64,000 bases of DNA from Portunus trituberculatus. Its lineage: Eukaryota > Arthropoda > Malacostraca > Decapoda > Portunidae. Position numbers and translations under genes: made by a program. Positions 31,270-41,815 of this stretch are shown here, one piece after another. The DNA lies in assembly GCF_017591435.1 (NCBI RefSeq), contig NC_059304.1:29198520-29262519 (forward strand). The letters are read 5' to 3'. Below the pieces are notes generated by a model that was given only the letters and a program-made list of their open reading frames with translations, was not told where the DNA came from and made no database searches. Position 1 is the first letter of the stretch; each line of letters begins with the position of its first letter.

Positions 31270-33069
31270 CAGCAGATAAAATTAATGAATGGGAGGATTT
31301 TACAGAACCAAACAGGAAATTGCATTGTCAAGGTTTACAAGAAATCATAATGCACCAAGAAGAAATTGGAAGACTACTAAAAATTTTGGATATCACAAAA
31401 GCGATGGGACCGGATGGTGTGTCAGGCTGGGCACTAAAGGAATGTAAGGATCAATTGTTAGAACCAGTTTGGGAAATGGTTACAAGCTCATTAAATGAAA
31501 GGAGAGTACCACTGGAATAGAAGCGGGCTAACATAATCTCAAGAGTCAAAGGAAGAAAGTCAACTGAGGCATTAAATTACAGACTGGTGTCACTTACAAG
31601 TGTTGTTGGGAAGATGTGTGAAAATGTTATCAAAGAAAAATGGGCTAAATATCTGGAAGAAAAACAAGTTACATTGAACAGACAATTTGGGTTCAGGACA
31701 GGAACGTCATGTGTGTCAAATTCATTAAGTTTCTACTCAAGAGTAGTGGACAGACTGGAGCGCAGAGATGAAAGGGTGGACACTGTGTATACCTGGACAT
31801 AAAAAAATACTTTTTATAAAGTCCCTCATAACACACTACTATGGAAATTTGAGAACATAGGAGGACTGAGAGGAATAATATTAGATTGGAAAAGGGATTA
31901 CTTGAAGGACAGAAAAATGAGAACTGTGATGAGGGATATATATTCATCCTGGAGTAAAGTATCAAGTGGAGTGACACAGGGGTCAGTTAACCCCCATTAT
32001 GTTCTAGGTATGTATATGTAAATGACATACAGTATGAAGTGACCAGCTATATTAATCTATTTGTTGATGATGCAAAATTATTAAGAGTAATTAACCCTTT
32101 CAGTTCTGGGTCACATTTTTTACCATGAGATTTATCTACGATTAGACCATTTTATTGAAATTAGGAAGGGTCTATATATGTCAAAAGTTTAATGGCCAAA
32201 GTCTTCTCTAGTTTAATCTCACACATGAGTTTCTGAAGCTGTGTAAAATCACCATATAGTAAGCAGAGTGAATAAGGAAATGTGTCCTGGTACTGAAGGA
32301 GTTAAGACCTGAGAAGACTATTTGCTACTACAGGAAGATATAGACAAAATTTATGAGTGGAATAAGAAGTGGAGGTTCCAATTCAATGCCAAGAAATGCC
32401 ATGTAATGAAATTAAAAAAGAGTAAGAGAAGACTAGTATGGAATTATTTGATGGGTGAGGAACAAATAATGAAGACTATTATGGAAAGAAAAGAAAAAGG
32501 TCTGGGAGTGGTTATACAAGAAACTCTGAGGCCCAAAAAACACATAAGTAAAATATTTGGAACAATATATAAAATGATGACTAATATTAGGGTGGCATTT
32601 CAGTACCTGGACAAGGATATCAAATAAAAAAATTATTACGAATATGATACGTCCACAAATGGAATATGCATCAGCAGTGTGGTCGCCGAGTTTGAAAAGG
32701 GATATAACAAAATTGGAACGAATCTCAAGGATAACTACAGAGATGGTGCCAGAAATAAAAGACCTAACATATGAAGAAAGGCTGAGGGAAATGGGACTGC
32801 CAACCTTAAAAGATAGAAGAGAAAGAGAGGACCTAGTAACAATATATAAAACAGTTGACGACATTGAAAAGATAGACAAGCAAGACCAGGTGCTGGTAAC
32901 AGAAGCTGAAAGGACAAGAGGATATGTAAAGAAGATCAGGAAGAGGCAATGTGTGAAGGATATTGGAAAATACAGTCTTCCACATAGAATAGTGGAAAAG
33001 TGCAATGCTTTGAATGAAGTTTTTACAGCACATAATGTGTATAAATTTAAAGAAAAATTACATAAATGA
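31270..33069 (+). pseudogene. CR1-A3 reverse transcriptase and C-terminal domain
   Basis: Frame 31320-31520 has KAMGPDGVSGWALKECK; 31587-31802 has SLTSVVGKMCENVIK and FGFRTGTSC. The catalytic region reads LFVDDAKLL near 32070. The frame resumes after the MITE at 32322 (IDKIYEWNKKWRFQFNAKKC) and 32644-33069 has RPQMEYASAVWSP, LTYEERLREMGLPTL and the C-terminal YSLPHRIVEKCNAL. Many stops. Confidence 0.78.
32091..32305. mobile_element. Short TTAA MITE (TTAA-6) in the A3 RT
   Basis: TTAA at 32091-32094 and 32302-32305. The termini are inverse over about 28 positions: TTAACCCTTTCAGTTCTGGG versus, inward from the right, TTAACTCCTTCAGTACCAGG. The 215-base interior has no frame. It falls between the LLRV and ED residues of the RT ORF, so the insertion point is exact. 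It fits a piggyBac-type MITE and lacks the paired subterminal repeats of its larger relatives. Confidence 0.85.
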
Positions 33070-33155
33070 AGATATGGAGACAAGACACTATGAGTCCCCC
33101 TCAAACCCTGTACAATACAACTAGGTAAACACAATTGGGTAAATACACACACAAA

Positions 33156-33918
33156 AAAATTGGGAAATGGAATTCAATGTGAACAAAAGCCATGTCGTGG
33201 AAATGGGAAAGAGTGAAAGACGACCTGTGGGAATCTATAAGATGGGAGATGGAGTAGAACTGGAGAAAGTAAAAAAGGAAAAGGACTTAGGGGTGACGAT
33301 GGAAGAAAACAATCGACCGGTAAGCTATATTGATAGAATTTTCAGAGAGACATATAATTTGCTAAGGAATATTGGAGTAGCATTTAACTACATGGACAAA
33401 GAAATGATGAAAAATTGATAAGTACTATAATAAGACCCAGATTGGAATATGCAAGAGTAGTGTGAACCCCTCATAAAAAGAAACACATAAGGAAGTTGAA
33501 GAGACTACAAAAATGGCTACAAGAATGGTTCCAGAATTTGAAGGAATGACATATGAGGAGAGACTACAGGCTTTCGATCTTCCAACATTGGAGCAGAGAA
33601 GTTTATAAATTGATCAACGGAATGGACCAAGTGGATAATGAGAAACTGATCCTGAGAGAAGAATATGACAACCGAAGCACAAGATCGCAGAGTAAAAAGC
33701 TGAGAAAAGGAAGATGTCTGAGAGATGTTAAAAAATATAGTTTCCCGCAAAGATGTATTGAGACGTGGAACAGTTTAAATGAAGAAGTTGTGTCTGCAAC
33801 GAGTGTGCATAGTTTTAAAGTAAGATTGGATAAGTGTAGATATGGAGACGGGGCCACATGAGCATAAAGCCCAGAACCTGTAAAACTACAACTAGGTAAA
33901 TACAACTAGGTAAATACA
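33156..33918 (+). mobile_element. CR1-like LINE copy A4, 3' fragment
   Basis: Starts with MEFNVNKSHVVEMGKSERRP, just after the RT palm, and runs to two ACAACTAGGTAAATAC units ending near 33918. Frames 33167-33418 and 33553-33861 contain GIYKMGDGVELEK, KEKDLGVTMEEN, then KLINGMDQVDNEKL and the C-terminal YSFPQRCIETWNSLNEE. Subfamily 2 (GKSERRPVGIYKMG), shared with A6, A7, A8 and A10, as opposed to subfamily 1 (A3, A5, A9) with ELGKSKKRPVWNYL. Confidence 0.82.
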
Positions 33919-34877
33919 TACACACACACACACACACACATAAGAGGAAGGATATAATACCTGGAGGAGGGACAGGAAGGATAAAGGGGGAGGAAGAGTG
34001 CTAATAATGGTTCGTGATAACATATGTGTGGAGGATGTGCAATGTGGAGAGGAAAAAGTGGAAGTATTGGGATTAACAATCAGAACAGAAGATTTGAAGA
34101 AAAGAAAAATTATAGTCACTTATGTTCCACCAAAGACTAATACATGAGGATCAGAACATATAGATATGCAAAGAGAGGCAATAAAGTGCCTAGATAATAT
34201 GATAAGAAAAGATAGAAGAATACTCTTAGTTGGAGACTTTTACTGTAAAAAAATAAACTGGAGAGAGATGGAAGTAATGGATAATGCTGGGCAGTGGAGT
34301 GAGAAAGTGTTACAGCTAACTATGGTTAATACAATGGACCAGTGGGTGGAGGAGTCCACAAGATACAGGGGGTAAGAAGAACTATCGTTGCTTGACCTAG
34401 TTTTCACATAGAAACCAGAGTCCCCTCCAATCATACAATACCTTAGTCCAATGGGGAAAAGTGATCATGTGACATTAGAGATGCAAATGCAGGAGGAAGA
34501 CGAGATAAGTTACAGAGAGGACTATAAAGTAGAGAGATTAAATTATGCAGGAGCGGATTTTGAAAAATTAAGGAGGTATTTTGCTTATATTCAGTGGAGT
34601 AATATTATGTGCAGGAAGACTGGACAAGAGAAATATGATATATTCTTAAAAAAATACTATGAAGGAGTAAAAAAGTTTGTTCCTGTTTATAAAGTTCAGA
34701 AAAAAAATACATACTTGGTACAATGCTAGATGCATACAAGCAAAAAAGGCAAAGGATAAAGCGTGGAAGAAACTTTTAAAGTAAGGAAATTACTATAATA
34801 GTCGGCAGTACAAAGATACTAGAAATGAATATATTTGAGTAAGGAGAGAGGAAGAAAGAAAGTTTGAGAAAGATGTA

Positions 34878-35300
34878 GTGGATAAAAGCAAGGAGGAACC
34901 CAAACTTTGCTACAAGTTTATAAATGACAAAACAAAGAATAAGGAAACAATTAAAAAAATAATTAAAGAAGGAAAGACATACCAAACACAGAAAGAAATA
35001 TGTGAAATAATGAATGAAAGCTTCAAAACAGTATTCACTGAAGATGATGATTTCACAGAACCTAATAGGACTTTGAATTGCCAAGGATTACAGGAGATTG
35101 CAGCGCACAAAGAGAATATTGGAAGATTACTGGACAGGTTGGAAGTCAGGAAAGCAATGGGGCCAGATGGTGTATCAGGCTGGGTGTTAAAAGAATGTAA
35201 AGAGCAAGTACTGGATCCAATTTGGGAAATAATTAAAAGTTCAATAAATGAAGGGAAAGTTCCACAAGAGTGGGAGAGCCAATGTAATACCGATATTTAA
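34878..35300 (+). pseudogene. CR1-A5 linker and RT start
   Basis: A 140-codon frame: EEPKLCYKFINDKTKN, ESFKTVFTEDDDF, LDRLEVRKAMGPDGVSGW and VLKECKEQVLDP, the conserved lead-in to the RT. It ends with a frameshift near 35270, where frame 35248-36489 takes over through SGRANVIPIFKGG. Confidence 0.8.
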
Positions 35301-36489
35301 AGGAGGAAAGGCAACTGAACCACTAAAATACAGACCAGTGTCACTTACAAGTGTCGTAGGGAAGTTATGTAAAATAATTATCAAAGAAAAGTGGGTTAAA
35401 TTTCTAGAAGAGGAACAAGTCATATCAAACAGACAATTTGGATTCAGGATAGGGCAGTCATGTGTATCAAATTTAATAAGTTTCTACTCCAGAGTTATTG
35501 CAGGACTTGAAAACAGAGATGGATGGGTAGACACAGTATACCTGGACATTAAAAAGGCATTTGATAAAGTCCCTCAAGGAAGACTTCTTTGGAAACTAGA
35601 GAACATAGGAGGACTCCGTGGAACCTTGTTTGAATGGACAAGAGATTATTTGAAGGATAGGGAAATGAGAACTGTGATCAGAGATACATACTCATCTTGG
35701 AGTAAGGTAACTAGTGGAGTGCCACAAGGGTCAGTGTTAGCCCCCATTATGTTTCAAGTTTATGTAAACGACATTCACATTGGGATAAACAGCTATATGA
35801 ATTTATTCACTGATGATGCAAAGTTGCTAAAAGTTATCAAAACCAGAGAGGACTATCTACTGTTACAGAAAGATTTAAACAAGATCTATGAATGGAGCAA
35901 GAAGTGGAAATTGGAGTTTAATGCCAAGAAATATCACATAATGGAACTAGGTAAGAGTAAGAAAAGACCAGTATGGAACTATTTAATGGGACAGCAAATA
36001 ACGAAGACAAATGAGGAAAAAGATCTTGGAGTGATCATACAAGAAAATCTAAGCCCTGATAAACACATAAACAAGATATTTGGACTATCATATAAGATGT
36101 TGACTAATATAAGAGTGGCATTTCATTACATGAATAAAGATATGATGAAAAAAATCATCACAAGCATGATACGCCCAAGGCTTGAATATGCAGCAGTGGT
36201 ATGGTCTCCAAGATCTAAAAAAGATATAAGAAAACTGAAAAGGATACAGAAGATTGCTACAAAGATGGTGCCAGAATTAAAGGACCTCACATATGAAGAA
36301 CGACAGATGGAAATGGGACTGCCAACCTTACAGGATAGAAGAGAACGTGGGGATCTAATAACAATGTATAAGATAGTAAATGATATTGAAAAAATAGACA
36401 AAGAAGACCTGGTGCTGTTGGCAGAAGGAGATAGAAGGACAAGAGGACATGAAAAGATCAGGATGAGGCAGTGTGTGAAGGATGTTTGA
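35248..36489 (+). CDS. CR1-A5 reverse transcriptase, longest open frame in the window
   Basis: 413 codons uninterrupted. Order: RANVIPIFKGGKATEP (fingers), FGFRIGQSCVSNL, TVYLDIKKAFDKVP (motif A with Asp), VTSGVPQGSVLAPIMFQVYV, LFTDDAKLL (motif C; the usual FADD is FTDD, Asp pair kept), KLEFNAKKYHIMELGKSKKR, and the CR1-type RPRLEYAAVVWSP, LPTLQDRRERGDLITMYKIV. A TGA at 36487 ends it about 40 codons short of the usual end; the remaining tail YSFPHRTVEKWNAL follows in frame. The Met is internal to the original ORF2, so it is unlikely to be a real start. Confidence 0.85.
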   Translation: MKGKFHKSGRANVIPIFKGGKATEPLKYRPVSLTSVVGKLCKIIIKEKWVKFLEEEQVISNRQFGFRIGQSCVSNLISFYSRVIAGLENRDGWVDTVYLDIKKAFDKVPQGRLLWKLENIGGLRGTLFEWTRDYLKDREMRTVIRDTYSSWSKVTSGVPQGSVLAPIMFQVYVNDIHIGINSYMNLFTDDAKLLKVIKTREDYLLLQKDLNKIYEWSKKWKLEFNAKKYHIMELGKSKKRPVWNYLMGQQITKTNEEKDLGVIIQENLSPDKHINKIFGLSYKMLTNIRVAFHYMNKDMMKKIITSMIRPRLEYAAVVWSPRSKKDIRKLKRIQKIATKMVPELKDLTYEERQMEMGLPTLQDRRERGDLITMYKIVNDIEKIDKEDLVLLAEGDRRTRGHEKIRMRQCVKDV

Positions 36490-36667
36490 AAATACAGTTT
36501 TCCACACAGAACGGTGGAAAAATGGAATGCACTGGATAAGGAAATTGTTGCAGCACATAGTGTGCATAACTTTAAAGAAAAACTAGATAAATGGATATAT
36601 GGAGACAGGACACTATGAGCCCCGCTCGAACCCTGTACAATACAACTAGATAAATAAAACTAGGTAA

Positions 36668-36669
<2 letters not shown>

Positions 36670-36712
<43 letters not shown>
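36670..36712. repeat. (CA)n microsatellite at a LINE-LINE junction
   Basis: About 21 CA units between the tail of A5 and the first base of A6. Comparable CA runs follow the tails at 33919-33940 and 51532-51549, and after A10 at 53093-53110. Confidence 0.95.
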
Positions 36713-36715
<3 letters not shown>

Positions 36716-38050
36716 CAGTATCACTAACTACTGTAATATGCAAGATGTGTGAAAGAGTAATAAAGAAACAATGGATTGAGTTTCTTGAAGACAACAAATT
36801 CTTATCAAATAGCCAATTTGGTTTTAGAAAAGGTTGGTCGTGTGTAACAAATTTATTGAGTTTCTACTCTAGAATAGTTGATAAAGTACAAGAGAGAGAG
36901 GGATGCATTGACTGTATTTATTTAGATTTAAAAAAAGCATTTCAAAAAGTGCCACATGAAAGATTGTTATGGAAGTTAGAGAAGATGGGTGGCTTAGAAG
37001 GAAGCACATTGAGATGGATAGAAAATTACTTGAGCGGGAGAGAAATAAGGACGGTAGTTAAAGATATGAAGTACAAGAGGAGAGCAATAGACAACGGAGT
37101 GCCACAAGGGTCAGTATTGGCGCCAATACTTTTTCTCATATAAATAAACAACATGCCAGAGGGAGTGAACAGCTACATAAATCTGTTTGCGGATGATGCG
37201 AAACTGTGCAGAGTCATAAAACAAAAAGACAATTGTGAAATACTGCAGGAAGACTTACACAAGATCTAGAAATGGAGTAAAAAAGGGGAGATGGAATTCA
37301 AGGAGGACAAAAGCCATGTCATGGAAATGGGAAAAAGTGAAAGACGACCAGTGGGAATTTATAAGATGGGAGATGGAGTAGAACTAGAGAAAGTAAAAAA
37401 GGAAAAGGACTTGGGACTGACGATGGAAGAAAACAATCAACCAGTAAGCCATATTGATAGAATTTTCAGAGACATATAATTTGCTAAGGAATATTTCACT
37501 ACATGGACAAAAAAATGATGAAGAAATTCATAAGTACTAAAATAAGACCAAGATTGGAATATGCAGGAGTAGTGTGGACCCCCCATAAAAAGAAACACAT
37601 AAAGAAATTGGAGACTACAAAAAATGGCTACAAGAATGGTTCCAGAATTTAAAGGGATGACATATGAGGAGAGACTAAAAGCTATGGATCTACCAACCCT
37701 GGAACAGAGAAGAGAAAGAGGAAATCTGATACAAGTTTATAAATTGATTAACAGAATAGATCAAGTGGATAATGAGAAACTAATCCTGAGAGAAGAATAT
37801 GACATTAGAAGCACAAGATTGCATAGTAAGAAACTGAGGAAGGGAAGATAACTGAGAGATGTTAAAAAATATTGTTTCCCACAAAGGTGTGTTAAGACTT
37901 GGAACAGTTTGAGTGAGGAAGTGGTGTCAGCAACGAGTATGCATATTTTTAAAGAAAAATTGGATAAGTGTACATATGGAGACAGGGCCACACGAGCATA
38001 AAGCCCAGGCCCTGTAAAACTACAACTAGGTAAATATAACAAGGTAAATA
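36711..38050 (+). mobile_element. CR1-like LINE copy A6
   Basis: 5'-truncated at CAGACCAGTATCACTAAC within the RT fingers; ends with ACAACTAGGTAAATATAACA near 38035 and AGGTAAATACA. Frame 36745-37143 (132 codons) covers MCERVIKKQWIEFLED, FGFRKGWSC, CIYLDLKKAFQKVPHE and NGVPQGSVLAPILFL. Frames 37291-37479 and 37624-37851 give GKSERRPVGIYKMG and LPTLEQRRERGNLIQVYKLI. Motif A Asp is kept (LDLKKAF). Stops at 37141 and elsewhere. Confidence 0.82.
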
Positions 38051-38054
38051 CACA

Positions 38055-38225
38055 CCGCGTAGTGTAGTGGTTAGCACGCTCAACTCACACTCAAGAGGGT
38101 CCGGGTTCGAATCCCAGGGGCAGCGAGGCAAATGGGCAAGCCTCTTAATGTGTAGCCCCTGTTCACCTAGCAGTAATTAGGTACGGGATGTAACTCGAGG
38201 GGTTGTGGCCTCGCTTTCACGGTGT
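38055..38225 (+). mobile_element. tRNA-Val-derived SINE
   Basis: The head CCGCGTAGTGTAGTGGTTAG resembles tRNA-Val, with A box TAGTGTAGTGG at 38060-38070, a CTCACAC anticodon-loop stretch (CAC) and B box GGTTCGAATCC at 38104-38114. The A-to-B spacing is that of a tRNA. The acceptor stem is not paired and a non-tRNA body of about 100 bases follows, so it is a SINE rather than a gene. It lies between two LINE copies that face each other tail to tail (A6 and A7). Confidence 0.85.
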
Positions 38226-39778
38226 AATTACCTAGTTGTATTTACCTAGTCGTAGTTTTACAGGGTCTGGGCTTTATGCTCGTGTGGCCCCGTCTCCATA
38301 TCTACACTTATCCAATCTTACTTTAAAAGAGTGCACACTCTTTGCAGACAATACTTCTTCATCTAAACTGTTCCACGTCGCAATACATCTCTGCGGGAAA
38401 CTATATTTTTTAATATCTCTCAGACATCTTCCCTTTCTCAGCTTTTTACTATGCAATCTTGTGCTTTGGATGTCATATTCTTCTCTCAAGATCAGTTTCT
38501 CATTATTCACTTGGTCCATTCCGTTGATCAATTTATAGACTTGTATCAGGTCTCCTCTCTCCCTTCTTTGTTCCAAGGTTGGTAGATCCATAGCCTTTAG
38601 TCTCTCCTCATATGTCATCCTTCAAGTTCTGGGACCATTCTTGTAGCCATTTTTGTAGCCTCTCAATTTTCTTATGTGTTTCTTTTATGAGGGTCCACAC
38701 TACTCCTGCATATTCCAATCTAGGTCTTATTATAGTATTTATCAATTTCTTCATCATTTCTTTGTCCATGTAGTGAAATGCTACTCCAATATTCCTCAGC
38801 AAATTATATGTTTCTCTAAAAATTCTATCAATATGGCTTACTGGTTGATTGTTTTCTTCCATCATCACTTCTAAGTCCTTTTCCTTTTTTACTTTCTCCA
38901 GTTCTACTCCATCTCCCATCTTATAGATTCCCACGGGTCATCTTTCACTCTTTCCCATTTCCATGACATGGTTTTTGTTCACATTGAATTCCATTTCCCA
39001 CTTTTTGCTCCATTCCCATATCTTATTTAGGTCTTCTTGCAGTATTTCACAATTCTCTTCTTGCTTTATAACTCTGCACAGTTTCGTATCATCTGCAAAC
39101 AAATTTATGTAGCTGTTCACTCCTTCTGAGCATGTCGTTAATATAAATGAGGAAAAGTATTGGTGCCAATACTGACCCTTGTGGCACTTTGCTTTCTACT
39201 GCTCTTCACTTGGACTTCATATCTTTAACTACTGTCCTTATTTCTCTCCCCCTCAAATAATTTTCTATCCATCTCAATGTGCTTCCTTTTAAGCCACCTT
39301 CTCCTCTAACTTCCATATTAATCTTGCATGTGGCACTTTGTCAAACGCCTTTTTTAAATCCAAATAAATACAGGCAATCCATCCCTCTCTCTCTTGTACT
39401 CTATCACCTATTCTAGAATAGAAACTCAGTAAATTAGTTACACAAGACCGTCTTTTCCTAAAACCAAATTGGCTATTTGATATTAATTTGTTGTCTTCAA
39501 GGAACTTGATCCATTGTTTCTTTATTATTCTTTCACACATCTTGCATATTACACTAGTTAGTGATACCGGTTTGTAATTCAAAGGTTCTTCCTTCCTTCC
39601 GCTCTTATATATGGGAACCACCTCAGCTCTTTTCCATTCTACTGGTACTGTTCCATTTTCTATTGAGCATTTTATGATGTTGTATATAGGACTTGTTAGT
39701 TCTTCCCTACATTCTTTCAGTATTCTGCCTGAGACTTCATCTGGTCCCATTGCCTTGTCTTCATCCAGTGTAGACTTG
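38226..39778 (-). mobile_element. CR1-like LINE copy A7, minus strand
   Basis: The tail (ACTAGGTAAATAC units, minus) is at 38226-38260 and the 5' truncation is near 39778, inside the lead-in to the RT (DEDKAMGPDEVSGR). It is the only family A copy on the minus strand. Frames: 39289-39750, 38938-39120, 38608-38934 and 38274-38618. Subfamily 2. Confidence 0.82.
38274..39750 (-). pseudogene. CR1-A7 reverse transcriptase and C-terminal domain
   Basis: 153-codon frame 39289-39750: AMGPDEVSGRILKECREEL, VPVEWKRAEVVPIYKSGRKE, FGFRKRRSC and CIYLDLKKAFDKVPHARL. Motif C is LFADDTKL within 38938-39120. 38608-38934 has KEKDLEVMMEENN and RPRLEYAGVVWT; 38274-38618 has LPTLEQRRERGDLIQVYKLI and the C-terminal SFPQRCIATWNSLDEE. 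Frameshifts near 39289, 38938 and 38608. Confidence 0.82.
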
Positions 39779-39807
39779 TTTTCATGAATACAGTATTAGA
39801 GAAGCAT

Positions 39808-40640
39808 GAGTAAGGAAGAGATTACATCTAAATGCAAGTATGAGACCAGGGAAAAAATGCAAAAAGAGGATGAATATGTTGATGAGGCTGAAAGGCCATT
39901 CGAAGGTTTTGATACGGCAAATACTTCCCTACTTAATAGAGTGTTAACTATTGAACGTAAATTAGAAAAATGAATAAAGAAGAGTATGGGAATTAAAGAG
40001 AACAAAGAACAGGAAAAAATTTAAGAAACTGAAAGAAAGGATAAAAAGAGTGGAAAAAAACAAAACTAGGCTAAGAGCAGAAAATGAGGAACTGAAAAAG
40101 GAAGTAGCTAAGTACAAGAAACAGATGGAAGAATGACTCGGCAAAGCCGAGAAAGAAAAAGAGGAACTGACAGATCTAGTAAACAAAGAAGAGAAGAAAG
40201 TATAGGACGTGATTAAAAAAGAAGTACAGGCATGGAGAGTCCAAGATAAGAAAGACAAGGAAAATTTTCAGGAAGTGTTTCAAGAACAGTTAAAAGAAAG
40301 AGATGAGAATATGGCAAACAAAATTATAGGAGTCCTTAAGAAAAAAGTAAATCTAGTAAGGGAAATTGCAGAAAAAAAAGTGTAATCATTTTTTGCCTGA
40401 AAGAAAAAAATGTAAAATATAGACCAAGAAGGGAAAAAAAGGAAATGAAATCAGTCAAAGATCTACTAAAGAATCTAAATGACGAGGATAGACAGAACTT
40501 ATAAGAGGAGGTAGAAGAAATCCACAGAATGGGACCATATCAAGAAGGAACAGTGAGACCAATTAAGATACTATTAAAATCACTAGCAGCAACAAAAGGA
40601 ATACTATATAGAACGACAAAACTCAGAGAAACAGAAGGTT
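39808..40640 (+). pseudogene. CR1-A8 ORF1, N-terminal and middle
   Basis: Begins MSKEEITSKCKYETREKMQK; residues to about 270 are Lys/Glu-rich with heptad character (coiled coil), interrupted by many stops. The end has EEVEEIHRMGPYQEGTVRPI, then KILLKSLAATK, the same IHRMG and RP-I-K signature as the A2 and A9 ORF1s. The ORF is cut at about 40645 by a (TA)n tract and J2; its basic C-terminus continues at 44042 (EEKKKAFFWRIIRDRIRKW). Confidence 0.7.
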
Positions 40641-40647
40641 GCAAGAT

Positions 40648-40672
40648 ATATGTGTATATATATATATATATA
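40648..40672. repeat. (TA)n tract left of J2
   Basis: Short TA run at the left insertion boundary of J2; its partner at 43950-44038 is much longer. The two tracts may be the expanded target site or tail. Confidence 0.85.
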
Positions 40673-40891
40673 CACCTGCCGCCCGGTGGAATACTCCAGG
40701 AGAGGTACTTACGGGGATGTAGGCAGTGCTGCAGACTGAGTGATTCCCGTGTCCTCTCTTCCGGTTCCTTTGTGGTCTCATTTATACAATTGAGCAGCTG
40801 CAGCCTGCCCTCTAAAGACAACTTCTACTACTTCCTACACTACACTACAACACCTTACACTTTTACACTCTCTTCAAATCAAAATTTAATA

Positions 40892-41815
40892 ATGGCTTCA
40901 CCACGCCCTGCCTCGGAGTCCCCTCTGGGAGGGACCATAAATGTCCCCAGGTCGGACTGCCCCTCTGCTGTCGACCTTGGGTGTCTTGACACTTCATCTA
41001 ATACTTTCACTATCAATTTCTGCAACATTCGTGGCCTTCGTTCTAATTTTCAATCTGTGGAACACCACCTCTCCTCTACTAAACCTCATCTTCTCTTCCT
41101 AACGAAACACAGTTGTCTGTGACTACTGACAGCAGCCCTTTTCTGTTCCTCCTACTTGCTCTATCCTCATTTTCAATCCAAAGCTGGATGTTGCGCGTAA
41201 CGACACCACTTGCTCTCGTGCCCACAATCTTGAATCTTCAGAATTTTCTACCATCTGGCTAAGACTTCAATGTCACTCTCTAACTAAATTCATCTGTGCT
41301 GTATACCTCTCACCTAATTCCTCTGACTATGTAAAATTCTTTGACTATTTGACTTCCAAGGTGGAGCACATCTTATCTCACTTTCCTTTTGCTGAGATCT
41401 CCATTTTAGGGATTTCAATGTTCACCACCAGCTTTGGCTTTCATCTTCTTTCACTGACCAACCTGGTGAACAAACCTTCAACTTTGCTATCCTTCATGAC
41501 CTAGAGCAGCTAGTGAAGTTCCCTACCCGTATTCCTGACCGCCTTGGAGACACGCCCAACATTCTTGATCTTTTCCTAACCTCCAACCCTTCTGCTTACT
41601 CTGTTAAACTTTCCTCTCCGTTGGGCTCCTCCGACCACAATCTAATTTCCGTTACCAGTTCTATCACTCCAGTGCAGCCTCAGGACCCGCCTAAGCGGAG
41701 GTGCTTCTGGCATTTTAACTCTGCTAAGTGGGAGGAACTAAGGCAGTACTATTCTGATTTCCTTGGGATGATTATTGTTTTCATGTCAGAGATCCTTCTC
41801 TTTGTGCCGAGCGCA
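40892..41815 (+). pseudogene. J2 endonuclease domain
   Basis: Frame 40529-41122 reaches INFCNIRGLRSNF and LLFLTKHS, where the catalytic Glu of TETQ is shifted by a small deletion; then other frames give WLRLQCHSLTKF and ISILGDFNVHHQLW-like sequence near 41400. Frame 41513-41818 has TRIPDRLGDTPNILDLFLTS and GSSDHNLISV, completing the APE-type endonuclease. At least three frame breaks. Confidence 0.78.

Larger units (their letters stand above)
30622..33150 (+). mobile_element. CR1-like LINE copy A3
   Basis: Begins within the endonuclease (equivalent to DQWVEESTRYRG in A5) and runs to a tail ACAACTAGGTAAAC near 33118 then AATTGGGTAAATAC to 33145. It is 5'-truncated and belongs to the same subfamily as A5. 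A TTAA MITE (32091-32305) interrupts the RT just after the catalytic Asp pair. The next copy A4 starts immediately after the tail. Confidence 0.8.
33941..36670 (+). mobile_element. CR1-like LINE copy A5
   Basis: 5'-truncated in the endonuclease and ends with ACTAGATAAATA and ACTAGGTAAATAC, followed by (CA)n 36670-36712. It begins directly after the (CA)n that follows the A4 tail. Frames 34166-34375 and 34451-34729 hold VGDFYCKKINW, RYRG and GKSDHVTLEMQ; the RT is largely open from 34878 on. Closest relative in the window is A9. Confidence 0.85.

Noticed and set aside
31980..31995. Another TTAACCCC start near 31984
   Set aside because: Alignment with A5 shows TTAGCCCCC at this place, so it is a point change in the RT codons, not an insertion.
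38055..38130. tRNA-Val gene
   Set aside because: A and B boxes are present but the acceptor stem does not pair and a SINE body follows.
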